Source: an uncultured Pelagibacteraceae bacterium | Lineage (GTDB): Bacteria > Pseudomonadota > Alphaproteobacteria > Pelagibacterales > Pelagibacteraceae | Direction of reading: 5' to 3' | DNA: 62,343 nucleotides | NCBI GenBank assembly: GCA_902558435.1 | Contig: CACEDU010000007.1 | Location: 1 to 62,343 of the forward strand | Shown: in pieces, positions 53,305-62,056 of the stretch | Numbering within the stretch: position 1 is the first letter of the stretch | Layout of the letters: every line of letters starts with the position of its first letter | Notes under the pieces: generated by a model | Databases searched by the model: none | The model's input: only the letters and a program-made list of their open reading frames with translations | What the model was told of the DNA's origin: nothing | Program-made: the position numbers and the translations under genes

Positions 53305-54054
53305 ATGACTAATTTCGACTTAAAAAATAGAGTAGCAATAGTAACTGGAGGAGCCCAAGGTTTTGGGTTGGCTATAACCGAAAGGTTTATAGACTCTGGA
53401 GCAAGTGTAGTAATTTGGGACATAGATGAAGAAGCGATTAAAACGGCAATTAGCAAAATTAATTCTGATAAAGTCTCATATCAAATTGTTGATGTTGGAA
53501 ATTATGAAAGTATAGAGAAAAATTTAGCTGAAATTGAAAAAACACATAAAAAAATTGATATTTTTATTAACAATGCAGGAGTTGCAGGAAAAAATACTAC
53601 AGTGGTTGATTACCCACTTGATGAATGGAAAAAGGTAATAGATTTAAATTTAAATGCAGTATTTTATTGCTGTAAAGCAGTAACCCCATACATGATAAAG
53701 AATAATTATGGAAGAATTGTAAATATTGCCTCGATTGCAGGAAAAGAAGGCAATCCTAATGCGAGTGCTTACAGCACTTCAAAGGCAGGAGTAATTGGAT
53801 TAACTAAATCATTAGGAAAAGAATTAGCGCTAAAAAATATTGCAGTAAATTGTGTTACACCAGCGGCTGCAAAAACACGAATTTTTGACCAAATGACTGA
53901 AGAACATATCAATTACATGTTATCAAAAATTCCAAGAAATAAATTTGCTAAAGTGGATGAATTAGCATCTTTAGTTACTTGGTTATCAAGTGAAGAAAAT
54001 TCTTTTTCAACAGCTGCAGTGTTTGATTTAAGTGGAGGTAGAGCAACTTATTAA
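53305..54054 (+). CDS. Short-chain dehydrogenase/reductase
   Basis: A 249-residue classical SDR: cofactor motif TGGAQGFG (14-21), NNAG (89-92), catalytic Ser143, Tyr156 and Lys160 (SAYSTSKAG). Asp39 after the second strand (VVIWDID) favours NAD over NADP. It is translated in one run with TctA and the ROK kinase, so it probably oxidises or reduces the imported compound. Sugar or sugar-acid dehydrogenase is most likely; 3-oxoacyl-ACP reductase annotation would be generic. Confidence 0.88.
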   Translation: MTNFDLKNRVAIVTGGAQGFGLAITERFIDSGASVVIWDIDEEAIKTAISKINSDKVSYQIVDVGNYESIEKNLAEIEKTHKKIDIFINNAGVAGKNTTVVDYPLDEWKKVIDLNLNAVFYCCKAVTPYMIKNNYGRIVNIASIAGKEGNPNASAYSTSKAGVIGLTKSLGKELALKNIAVNCVTPAAAKTRIFDQMTEEHINYMLSKIPRNKFAKVDELASLVTWLSSEENSFSTAAVFDLSGGRATY

Positions 54055-54057
54055 TTT

Positions 54058-54960
54058 ATGCAGATAGGTATTGACGTTGGGGCAACAAAAATTGAGAGTG
54101 TAGTACTTGATGAAAATGGTAATGAAAGTAATCGTGAAAGAACTGATTGTCCTAAAGATTACAAAAAGATAATAAAGACAATAAAAGAGATAAGTGATAA
54201 ATTAGAAAAAGAATTAAAAAGAGAATTACCTATAGGGGTTTGCCATCCTGGAATTCATTCTCCTCAAACAGGATTAGTTAAAAATGCTCCAAATTGTCTT
54301 TGGCTAGAAAAAAAACCATTTCAAAAAGATCTTAGAAAAGTATTAGGAAAGGAAGTATTTTGTGAAAATGACGCAAACTCCTTTGCTTTATCAGAAGCTA
54401 TTGATGGATCAGGGAAACATTATAAAATAGTTTATGGTATTATACTTGGTTCTGGTGCTGGCGGTGGTTTAGTAATCGATAAAAAAATTGTTACTGGCCC
54501 GAATGGTGTAGCAGGAGAGTGGGGTCACAATCAAATCACTCATTTAATTGCAAAAAAAGAAAATTTTCAATCTACTAACTTAAGAGAAGGAGAAATTGAG
54601 AGTTTTATTTCAGGCTTAAGTTTAGCTAAAAAATTTAATAAGCAATATATAAAAAATTTAAAAACTAATGAGATCTTTGAGCTATATAGAAAACATGATT
54701 TAGATGCAGAAAATTTAATAGATAATTTTAAAGTAAATTTAGCAATGTCTCTAGCAAATATAATTAATATTCTTGATCCGGATTGTTTTGTTTTTGGAGG
54801 AGGTGTTTCAAACGAAATTGATTTTTTAAGTGAAATTGAAACTATTGTAAGAAAATTTGTAACTGGAAGAGAATATGAAGGTGTTTTTCTTAAACCAAAA
54901 TATGGAGATGCTAGTGGTGTTAGAGGTGCGGCAAGGTTAGGTAGGAAATCTATTTATTAA
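54058..54960 (+). CDS. ROK-family sugar kinase without the zinc motif
   Basis: A 300-residue ROK protein. Phosphate-binding IGIDVGATKIESVVLDENG (3-21), GVCHPGI, ENDANSFALSEA, GIILGSGAGGGLVIDKKIVTG and AGEWGHNQ follow the ROK kinase order, and FVFGGGVSNE is the adenosine motif. After GEWGH most ROK kinases have a zinc-binding CxCGxxGCxE; here it reads IAKKENFQSTNLREGEIESFISG with no cysteine. A related Zn-free subgroup exists in the superfamily, so activity is still plausible. Likely phosphorylates a hexose or amino sugar. Last gene of the tct operon. Confidence 0.84.
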   Translation: MQIGIDVGATKIESVVLDENGNESNRERTDCPKDYKKIIKTIKEISDKLEKELKRELPIGVCHPGIHSPQTGLVKNAPNCLWLEKKPFQKDLRKVLGKEVFCENDANSFALSEAIDGSGKHYKIVYGIILGSGAGGGLVIDKKIVTGPNGVAGEWGHNQITHLIAKKENFQSTNLREGEIESFISGLSLAKKFNKQYIKNLKTNEIFELYRKHDLDAENLIDNFKVNLAMSLANIINILDPDCFVFGGGVSNEIDFLSEIETIVRKFVTGREYEGVFLKPKYGDASGVRGAARLGRKSIY

Positions 54961-55045
54961 AATACAATTTAGAATTTAAAAAAAACTTATAATAAAATTC
55001 CTATAAATATCAGTGTCTATAAATTTTATTAAATTTTATAAAATC

Positions 55046-55062
55046 AATTACAGGTTGTAATT
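55046..55062. promoter_or_regulatory. Dyad upstream of the CUT1 promoter
   Basis: AATTACA-GGT-TGTAATT is a perfect 7-base inverted repeat with a 3-base centre, nine bases upstream of the candidate -35 box of the sugar transporter operon. Position fits an operator; A/T-rich composition makes chance a real alternative. Confidence 0.35.
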
Positions 55063-55070
55063 TTTTTTTA

Positions 55071-55100
55071 TTGTAGACTAACCCCAAAACAATCTATACT
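55071..55100 (+). promoter_or_regulatory. Candidate promoter of the CUT1 transporter operon
   Basis: TTGTAG (55071-55076) and TATACT (55095-55100) with an 18-base spacer, 46 bases before the binding-protein start. It lies in the 186-base gap 54961-55146, which otherwise holds no gene I can support. Confidence 0.5.
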
Positions 55101-55146
55101 TGATTTTTTTTAAGTTAACTTAATTTAACAAATAAGAGGGAAATAT

Positions 55147-56403
55147 ATGAAAAAAATGTTAATTGCTTTAATAGCATTTGCATTCACGTCTACTTCTTCT
55201 ATTGCTGGACCAAAAATTGAGGTTTTGCACTGGTGGACATCAGGTGGTGAAGCTGCTGCTCTTAAAGTATTAAAAGATGATTTCGCTGCTAACGGCGGTG
55301 AGTGGCTTGATATGCCAGTAACAGGTGGTGGTGGAGATGCTGCTAATGTTGCTTTAAAAGCAAGAATAGTTGCAGGAGATCCTCCGTCAGCTTCTCAAAT
55401 TAAAGGACCAACAATTCAAGAATACGATCAAGAAGGTGTAGTTGCTCCTTATAACATTGATCCAATTGCACAATCAGAGGGTTGGGATAGTTTATTAGAT
55501 CCAATGATTGCAGCAGTTCACAAATGTCAAAATAATAGCGGTCCATATTGTGCAGCTCCAGTAAACATTCATAGAATTGATTGGATGTGGGCAAACAAAG
55601 CAGTATTTGATGCTAATGGAATTTCAGTTCCAACATCATGGGATGAATTAAATGCAGCAGCAGAAAAACTACAAGCAGCTGGTGTAATTCCTTTTGCACA
55701 TGGTGGTCAAGCTTGGCAAGACGCAACAGTATTCGAAGCAGTTGCTATGGGTATCGGTGGAAACAACTATTATAAAAACTGCTATGTTGATCTTAAAGAA
55801 ACTTGTTTAAGAAGTGAAACAACTGTTAAAGTTTTTGATCAAATGAGAAAACTTCAAGGGTTCACAGATGAGGGTAGCCCAGGAAGAGATTGGAACGTTG
55901 CGACTGGAATGGTTATCGAAGGTAAAGCAGGTTTTCAAATTATGGGAGATTGGGCAAAAGGTGAATTTACAGCTGCTGGCAAAGTTCCAGGTGTAGATTA
56001 CTATTGTGCTCCAACACCTTCAAATAATGGTTACTTATACAATGTAGATAGTTTCATATTCTACAAAACTAGTGATCCAGAAAAACAAGAAGGTCAAAAA
56101 TTATTAGCTAAGTTAATGATGGGTAAAAACTTCCAAAAAGTTTTCAACCTATACAAAGGATCAATTCCAGCAAGATTAGATGTTTCTATGGATGAATTTG
56201 ATAAATGTGCAAAAACTTCAAATTCCGACATTAAAACTGCAGGTGCTAGCGGTGGTTTAGTACCAAGTTTTGCTCATGGAATGGCTCAAGGTAATACTAT
56301 GAAAGCTGCTCTTCAAGATGTTATAACAGAACACTTTAATTCTGATATGTCATCTGTTGATGCTGCAAATGCTTTAGCTGATTCTGTATTAGATAATATG
56401 TAA
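55147..56403 (+). CDS. CUT1 sugar ABC transporter substrate-binding protein
   Basis: A 418-residue family 1 extracellular binding protein. Signal peptide about 1-20 (MLIALIAFAFTSTSSIAG). The mature start KIEVLHWWTSGGEAAALKVLK and DAANVALKARIVAGDPPSASQ are characteristic of the glucose/mannose-type branch (Gts/Glc), as are WANKAVFDANGISVPTSWDEL and GKAGFQIMGDWAKGE. Four cysteines could form two disulfides (KCQNNSGPYC; NCYVDLKETC). AAGAGGGAAAT gives a strong Shine-Dalgarno. A strong terminator follows the stop. Composition is less AT-biased than its neighbours, as expected of a highly expressed gene. Confidence 0.92.
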   Translation: MKKMLIALIAFAFTSTSSIAGPKIEVLHWWTSGGEAAALKVLKDDFAANGGEWLDMPVTGGGGDAANVALKARIVAGDPPSASQIKGPTIQEYDQEGVVAPYNIDPIAQSEGWDSLLDPMIAAVHKCQNNSGPYCAAPVNIHRIDWMWANKAVFDANGISVPTSWDELNAAAEKLQAAGVIPFAHGGQAWQDATVFEAVAMGIGGNNYYKNCYVDLKETCLRSETTVKVFDQMRKLQGFTDEGSPGRDWNVATGMVIEGKAGFQIMGDWAKGEFTAAGKVPGVDYYCAPTPSNNGYLYNVDSFIFYKTSDPEKQEGQKLLAKLMMGKNFQKVFNLYKGSIPARLDVSMDEFDKCAKTSNSDIKTAGASGGLVPSFAHGMAQGNTMKAALQDVITEHFNSDMSSVDAANALADSVLDNM

Positions 56404-56416
56404 AAAAAAAAAATTG

Positions 56417-56449
56417 AGGCCACCTAATTTTTAGGTGGCCTTTTTTTTT
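56417..56449 (+). terminator. Intrinsic terminator after the CUT1 binding protein gene
   Basis: AGGCCACCTAA (56417-56427) and TTAGGTGGCCT (56431-56441) form a perfect 11-base stem with a 3-base loop, followed by nine T. It separates the binding-protein gene from the first permease gene at 56474. Confidence 0.93.
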
Positions 56450-56473
56450 AATCAAATTTAAAAAATATTTATA

Positions 56474-57349
56474 ATGTTCAAGTGGTTGGAAAAAAACTTA
56501 CCAAAAATTGTAATGGCGCCTGCTGTTGGATTAATTGGTTGGTTTGTATATGGATTTGTGCTTTGGACTTTATATATATCTTTTACTAATTCAAAAATTT
56601 TACCCAAATATGAATTATGGGGCGTTGGCCAGTATGTTAAACTTTGGGGGTCAAGAAAGTGGCTAATAGCTGTAGATAATTTACTTATTTTTACTGCATT
56701 ATTTTTAATCTTCTGCGTGGTAATTGGAATTATTCTTGCAATATTTTTGGATCAAAAAATTAGAGCAGAGGGTGTTTTAAGAACAATTTACCTATACCCT
56801 ATGGCTTTATCTTTCATTGTAACAGGTACTGCATGGAAATGGATTTTAAATCCAACTCTTGGTATCCAAAAAATGTTTATTGATTGGGGATTTGAAAACT
56901 TTACTTTTGATTGGTTGGTTAATCGGGAAATGGCCATTTATACCATCGTAATTGCGGGTGTCTGGCAATCTGCTGGTTTTGTAATGGCATTATTTCTAGC
57001 CGGTTTAAGATCAGTTGAGGATGAAATTGTTAAAGCAGCAAAAATAGATGGTGCTAATCTCTTTACAGTTTATTGGAAAATTTTACTTCCAATGATGAGA
57101 CCAGTTTTTTTTACAAGTTTTGTAATTTTAGTTCATATATCTATAAAAAGTTATGACCTTATTGTTGCACTAACTCAAGGTGGCCCAGGTATATCAACAA
57201 CAATGCCCGCATTATATATGACTCAAACCGCTTTTCACAAAAGCCAAGTTGGTTTATCAGCTGCAAGTGCAATGATGATGTTTATGGCTATAGCAGCTGT
57301 AATAATACCATACTTATATTCTGAGTTGAGGAGAGAAAATGCAAGATAA
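56474..57349 (+). CDS. CUT1 sugar ABC transporter permease 1
   Basis: A 291-residue MalF-type permease with six helices (first about 13-35, LPKIVMAPAVGLIGWFVYGF). The EAA loop that contacts the ATPase is EIVKAAKIDGANLFTVYWKILLPMMRP (parts at about 183-208). It begins 25 bases after the terminator T run and overlaps the second permease by 11 bases. Confidence 0.92.
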   Translation: MFKWLEKNLPKIVMAPAVGLIGWFVYGFVLWTLYISFTNSKILPKYELWGVGQYVKLWGSRKWLIAVDNLLIFTALFLIFCVVIGIILAIFLDQKIRAEGVLRTIYLYPMALSFIVTGTAWKWILNPTLGIQKMFIDWGFENFTFDWLVNREMAIYTIVIAGVWQSAGFVMALFLAGLRSVEDEIVKAAKIDGANLFTVYWKILLPMMRPVFFTSFVILVHISIKSYDLIVALTQGGPGISTTMPALYMTQTAFHKSQVGLSAASAMMMFMAIAAVIIPYLYSELRRENAR

Positions 57350-58241
57350 GACACACTCTTCATATAAGCAACTTGAGCAGAGATCTAAATATACAAATAT
57401 GTTCTTGAGATGGTTTTTATATTTTGTACTAATAGTTTTTGCTTTTTATTTTATTTTCCCATTATACGTGATGGTTGTTACTTCTTTAAAAACAATGGAG
57501 GAAATTCGTCAAGGAACACTATTAACTTGGCCAAGTGGATTAAATTTTGATTCTTGGGCTGTTGCATGGGGAGGTAGAGGATATGGAGCAGGTGATACTT
57601 TTTTAAAACCATACTTTTGGAATTCAATTAAAATGGTTGTTCCAGCTGTATTTTTTTCGACATTTATTGGGGCAATGACAGGATATGTTTTAACAAAATG
57701 GAGATTTAAAGGAGACCAATGGGTATTTCTTTTTTTATTATTTGGGTGTTTCATTCCATTTCAGGCAATCTTACTCCCAATGGCAAGAACTTTGGGAGTT
57801 TTAGGGATATCAAATTCTGTAGTTGGACTTGTACTAGTTCATACAGTTTATGGAATTCCGTTTACAACTTTGTTTTTCAGAAATTATTATGTCTCCGTTC
57901 CAACAGAATTAGTAAAAGCTGCTAGAATAGATGGGGCTGGTTTTTTTAAAATATTTTTCAAAATTTTACTTCCTATATCAGCACCAATAATTGTTGTAAC
58001 AGTTATTTGGCAATTTACTCAAATATGGAATGACTTTTTATTTGGGTCAACCTTTTCATTTGGAGAGGCAGCGCCAATTCAAGTTGCGTTAAATAATATG
58101 GTTTTATCAAGCACAAGCGTTAAAGAATATAATGTAGATATGGCTTCAGCAATAATTGCAGGCATTCCTACACTTATTGTTTATGTTTTAGCAGGCAAAT
58201 ATTTTATTAGAGGATTAACTTCAGGAGCAGTGAAAGGATAA
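57339..58241 (+). CDS. CUT1 sugar ABC transporter permease 2
   Basis: A 300-residue MalG-type permease. Six helices with the first at about 24-50 (WFLYFVLIVFAFYFIFPLYVMVV), and the EAA loop ELVKAARIDGAGFFKIFFKILLPISAP. It forms the channel with permease 1. Two bases separate it from the ATPase gene. The length and loop are typical of glucose/mannose-type CUT1 systems. Confidence 0.92.
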   Translation: MQDKTHSSYKQLEQRSKYTNMFLRWFLYFVLIVFAFYFIFPLYVMVVTSLKTMEEIRQGTLLTWPSGLNFDSWAVAWGGRGYGAGDTFLKPYFWNSIKMVVPAVFFSTFIGAMTGYVLTKWRFKGDQWVFLFLLFGCFIPFQAILLPMARTLGVLGISNSVVGLVLVHTVYGIPFTTLFFRNYYVSVPTELVKAARIDGAGFFKIFFKILLPISAPIIVVTVIWQFTQIWNDFLFGSTFSFGEAAPIQVALNNMVLSSTSVKEYNVDMASAIIAGIPTLIVYVLAGKYFIRGLTSGAVKG

Positions 58242-58243
58242 AG

Positions 58244-59338
58244 ATGAAAACATTAAAAATTGATGAATTATCAAAAAATTTTGGAACAACAGAAGTATTA
58301 AGAAAAATTAATTTAGAGATAGACGAAGGAAATTTCTTAGTACTTTTAGGTCCTTCGGGCTGTGGAAAATCAACATTATTAAATATTATAGCTGGTTTAG
58401 AGACAATAAATGAGGGGAATGTATATATAGATGATTACAATGTAAGCAAAGTAGAACCAAAAGACCGAAATATTGCAATGGTATTTCAGTCTTATGCTTT
58501 GTATCCATCCATGAATGTCCGAGAAAATATGATATTTGGCCTTAAACAAGCCAAAGTATCAAAAGAAAAAATTGAGGAACAGTTACAAAAAGTTTCAAAA
58601 TTTTTGCAAGTAGATGCTTTACTAGAAAGGAAACCTTCGCAACTATCAGGAGGTCAAAGACAACGTGTTGCTATTGGAAGAGCGCTAGTAAGGGAGCCTA
58701 GAATATTTTTATTTGATGAACCACTATCTAATTTGGATGCAAAATTAAGAGTTGAGATGAGAAGAGAGATTAAAAAACTTCATCAACAGCTTAAAACAAC
58801 TGTAGTTTATGTTACTCATGACCAAACTGAGGCTATGAGTTTAGGTACCAATATTGCAATAATGAATCATGGTGTAATCCAGCAAAATGATACCCCAGAA
58901 AATATTTACAACAAGCCTAGCAACACATTTGTGGCAGATTTTATTGGTTCACCATCAATGAATTTGATTAAAGGTAATCTAAAACAAAGTTCAAATCAAA
59001 TTTCATTTATTGCCAATGGTTCAAACTTTGAAATTCCAATAAATGGATATGATTTAAAAGAAAAATCTAATTTAGAAGACAAAGAAGTTTTTTTTGGTAT
59101 TAGACCAGAGCATATATTCTTTAAAAAATCTAATGAGGGAGATTTTGAAATTAATCTAAGAGCTGATTTAAGTGAGTATATTGGTCATGAGCAAATAATG
59201 ACTTTTGATTATGAAAATCAAGAAGTATTAGCTAAATTTCCATCTACAATAAAAATTGAATTATCAAAAAATACGAAATTATATTTTGATTTAACACAAA
59301 TTTCATTATTTGATGCTAAAACTGAGGAAAGGATTTAA
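58244..59338 (+). CDS. CUT1 sugar ABC transporter ATPase (UgpC/MsmK-like)
   Basis: A 364-residue ATPase with Walker A GPSGCGKST, Q-loop VFQSYALYP, signature LSGGQRQRVAIGRAL, Walker B IFLFDEPLSNLD and switch His VTHDQTEAM. The C-terminal 120 residues form the TOBE/OB regulatory domain of MalK-type proteins (FFGIRPEHIFF). Co-transcribed with both permeases; the next SDR gene starts immediately after its stop. Confidence 0.95.
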   Translation: MKTLKIDELSKNFGTTEVLRKINLEIDEGNFLVLLGPSGCGKSTLLNIIAGLETINEGNVYIDDYNVSKVEPKDRNIAMVFQSYALYPSMNVRENMIFGLKQAKVSKEKIEEQLQKVSKFLQVDALLERKPSQLSGGQRQRVAIGRALVREPRIFLFDEPLSNLDAKLRVEMRREIKKLHQQLKTTVVYVTHDQTEAMSLGTNIAIMNHGVIQQNDTPENIYNKPSNTFVADFIGSPSMNLIKGNLKQSSNQISFIANGSNFEIPINGYDLKEKSNLEDKEVFFGIRPEHIFFKKSNEGDFEINLRADLSEYIGHEQIMTFDYENQEVLAKFPSTIKIELSKNTKLYFDLTQISLFDAKTEERI

Positions 59339-60100
59339 ATGAAAGTAAAATATTTTGATCTTAAAAATAAAAGAGTTTTTATTACAGGAGGAGGATCTGG
59401 AATAGGTGCTTCTATAGTAGAGCATTTTTGTGAGCAGGAATGCGATGTTTATTTCGTTGATATAAATAAAAAAGAGTCAAATAAATTAATTAAAGATCTT
59501 AAAAAAAAGGGTTTTAAAGCACCTCATTTTATTGAATGTAATCTTTTAAAAATCAAAAAATTAGAAAATATAATTAAAAAAATAATAAAATCAAAAGGAC
59601 CTATTGATATTTTAATAAATAATGCAGCCAATGATGATAGGCATTCTACTAAACAGGTAGATGAAAAATATTGGAACAATAGAATGGATGTAAACTTAAA
59701 ACATTTTTTCTTTACAATTAAAGCTGTTTTAAAAGGAATGATTCAAAAAAAAGGTGGAGCTATTGTAAATTTGAGTTCAGTTTCTTGGATGTTGGGGGAA
59801 GGTGACAAAGTTGCTTACGAAACAGCAAAATCTGCTGTTATTGGTTTAACTAGGTCTTTTGCAAGAGAATTTGGTAAATACAATATTAGATGCAACTCTG
59901 TCACTCCAGGATCAATTGCTACTGAACGCCAAATAAAGCATTGGTTAACGCCTAAATATAAAAAATTTATTCTTGATAAACAATGTTTGAAAAGGCAATT
60001 AAAACCAGCTGATGTAGCTAGTTTAGTTGTTCATCTCTCTTCTGATGTGTCCTCAGGGTGCACTAAACAGAACTTTATTATAGATGCTGGTATCACCTAA
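59339..60100 (+). CDS. Short-chain sugar dehydrogenase
   Basis: A 253-residue SDR with TGGGSGIG (16-23), Ser147, Tyr160 and Lys164 (YETAKSAV). The stretch NNAANDDRHSTKQVDEKYW (94-112) is characteristic of a subgroup that oxidises C1 of aldoses such as galactose, arabinose or rhamnose to lactones. Asp41 at the end of strand 2 favours NAD. Directly after the transporter ATPase gene, so the imported sugar is probably its substrate. Confidence 0.88.
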   Translation: MKVKYFDLKNKRVFITGGGSGIGASIVEHFCEQECDVYFVDINKKESNKLIKDLKKKGFKAPHFIECNLLKIKKLENIIKKIIKSKGPIDILINNAANDDRHSTKQVDEKYWNNRMDVNLKHFFFTIKAVLKGMIQKKGGAIVNLSSVSWMLGEGDKVAYETAKSAVIGLTRSFAREFGKYNIRCNSVTPGSIATERQIKHWLTPKYKKFILDKQCLKRQLKPADVASLVVHLSSDVSSGCTKQNFIIDAGIT

Positions 60101-60111
60101 GATATAGATTT

Positions 60112-61152
60112 GTGCCTAAGAAAGTAAAAATCTCAGTTATCGGAATTGGTTTAATGGGGTTACAGCATATTAAAGCAATCCAAAGATCTAAAAATGCTTC
60201 TCTTCACTCAATTGTAGAAATAAAAAAAACAGGCAATGAATTAGCGAAAAAATTCAAAGTTCCACTATATAAAAATACTAAAATACTATTAGAAACTGAT
60301 AAGCCTGATGCCGTTGTAGTTGCAACTCCAAATGTTTTACATGAAACGGATACTGTACAATTTTTAAATTCAAAAATACCTGTTTTGTTAGAAAAACCTA
60401 TTTCAGATAATATTAAATCAGCAAAAAAAATTATAAGTAGTGCAAATAAAAATAAAACATCTTTATTAATAGGATATCATAGACGACATAATTCTATAGT
60501 TAATAAAGTAAAAAAAATAATAGAAGGTAAAAAACTTGGCAAAATTGTATCTGCAAATATTTTATGTTGGCTTTATAAACACAAAAATTATTTTAATGAA
60601 AAATGGAGAATAAGTGATGGCGGTGGTCCATTAGGTATTAATTTAGTTCATGATATTGATATGATTTGTTATTTACTTGGCCCGGTAAAATATGTTCAGG
60701 CTTTTAAATCAAATAGTATAAGAAAATACAAGGTTGAAGATACAGCTTCAGTAAATCTATTTTTTAAGTCCGGTGCTTTATGTACTTTAAATATATCTGA
60801 CACTATTGCTTCTCCTTGGAGTTATGAGTTAACCGCTGGTGAAAATCCTGCTTATCCAATAACTGATCAATCATCTTATTTTATAGGAGGAACAAAAGGC
60901 TCTGTTCAATTTCCGAATTTAAAATATTGGTATTATCAAAAAGAAAGAAGTTGGTGGAATAGAATTCATAATAATAAAATAAATGTTCAAAAGAGTAATG
61001 AAACTTTAATTAATCAAATTGATCATTTCTCTAAAGTCGTAATAAAAAAAGAAAAACCTAAAGTGACAGGTAATGATGGTCTAAACTCTCTTATTATTTT
61101 TGATGCAATAAATAAAAGTTCAAAATCAGGAAAAAAAATAAAAATTAACTAA
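60112..61152 (+). CDS. Gfo/Idh/MocA-family oxidoreductase
   Basis: A 346-residue NAD(P)-dependent oxidoreductase: Rossmann IGIGLMGLQHIKAI, LEKPISDN lysine motif, GYHRRHNSIV and GGGPLGINLVHDIDMICYLLGP with the catalytic-type Asp and His. Start is GTG at 60112; no in-frame ATG lies before the conserved VKISVIGIG. Fourth Gfo/Idh enzyme of the window, last gene of the CUT1 operon, overlapping the convergent transporter gene by eight bases. Confidence 0.87.
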   Translation: MPKKVKISVIGIGLMGLQHIKAIQRSKNASLHSIVEIKKTGNELAKKFKVPLYKNTKILLETDKPDAVVVATPNVLHETDTVQFLNSKIPVLLEKPISDNIKSAKKIISSANKNKTSLLIGYHRRHNSIVNKVKKIIEGKKLGKIVSANILCWLYKHKNYFNEKWRISDGGGPLGINLVHDIDMICYLLGPVKYVQAFKSNSIRKYKVEDTASVNLFFKSGALCTLNISDTIASPWSYELTAGENPAYPITDQSSYFIGGTKGSVQFPNLKYWYYQKERSWWNRIHNNKINVQKSNETLINQIDHFSKVVIKKEKPKVTGNDGLNSLIIFDAINKSSKSGKKIKIN

Positions 61153-62029
61153 CTTTTTTAACCTTTTTTGATCCTTCAACTCTAATAAACATAACTCCAA
61201 AAATTATAATACCTACAAGACCTATTATTTTACTTACATCTGCAGGTACACCAAAAATTAAAAAATTAATTATGGTTGACCATAATAACTGTGAATATTG
61301 AAAGTTAGTTACAAAAGATAAATTTGATAATTGAATCGCATAAATAATTATAAAGTGACTTATGAAACCAAAAATACCCATTGCTACTAATCCTATCCAA
61401 TAAAAATTATTCTCAATTGGTGTCCAATTAAAAGAAATATAAATAGTAAAAATTAAAGCACCAGTAACAGCGGTATAAAAAACTGCTGAGAAAGGTTCAT
61501 TGTTTCCAGAAATAAGTTTGGTAAAGAATTGATAAAGTGCCCAACATAATGGAGGGACTATTGGGAAGATTAGCTCAGGTGATAATATTTTCATACTAGG
61601 ACCTAAAGCGTAAACAATTGACCCAAAACTTAACAGCATTAAAATTATACCTTTGGGAGATAAAATATCTTTTAAAAAGTACGCTGATAATAATGAAACA
61701 ATTAATGGTGCACTAAAAAAAACCACATATAAATCAACTAAATCAAATCTTTGTAATGAGTTAAACATAAAGAATGTTGCTGTAACCATTAATAAAGATC
61801 TAACAATTTGAACTTTAAAGTTTCTTGTTAAATTTAGTTTTGGCTTAAAAAGTAAAAAATAAACACAAAGTGCAATAAAATGGAAAAAAAATCTGCCCCA
61901 TACTGCTTGAGTAACAGGCATAACACTTCCTAAATATTTTGCTGTAGAGTCCATGCATACAAATAAAAAAAAACCTGAAGCAGATAGAAAAATTACTTTA
62001 AACAAGGAAGTTTTTGGATTTTTAGACAT
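61145..62029 (-). CDS. EamA/DMT-family transporter
   Basis: A 294-residue integral membrane protein with about ten helices in two EamA halves (VIFLSASGFFLFVCMDSTAKYL at the N-terminus; LCWALYQFFTKLISG in the second half). Substrate is unknown. RhaT-like or metabolite export roles are possible in this sugar region but not shown by the sequence. It is preceded on the minus strand by the UxaA-type dehydratase gene, 27 bases away, so both may be one operon. Confidence 0.85.
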   Translation of the reverse strand: MSKNPKTSLFKVIFLSASGFFLFVCMDSTAKYLGSVMPVTQAVWGRFFFHFIALCVYFLLFKPKLNLTRNFKVQIVRSLLMVTATFFMFNSLQRFDLVDLYVVFFSAPLIVSLLSAYFLKDILSPKGIILMLLSFGSIVYALGPSMKILSPELIFPIVPPLCWALYQFFTKLISGNNEPFSAVFYTAVTGALIFTIYISFNWTPIENNFYWIGLVAMGIFGFISHFIIIYAIQLSNLSFVTNFQYSQLLWSTIINFLIFGVPADVSKIIGLVGIIIFGVMFIRVEGSKKVKKVS

Positions 62030-62056
62030 GGGAGGTTTTTATCAATCAATCAAAAG

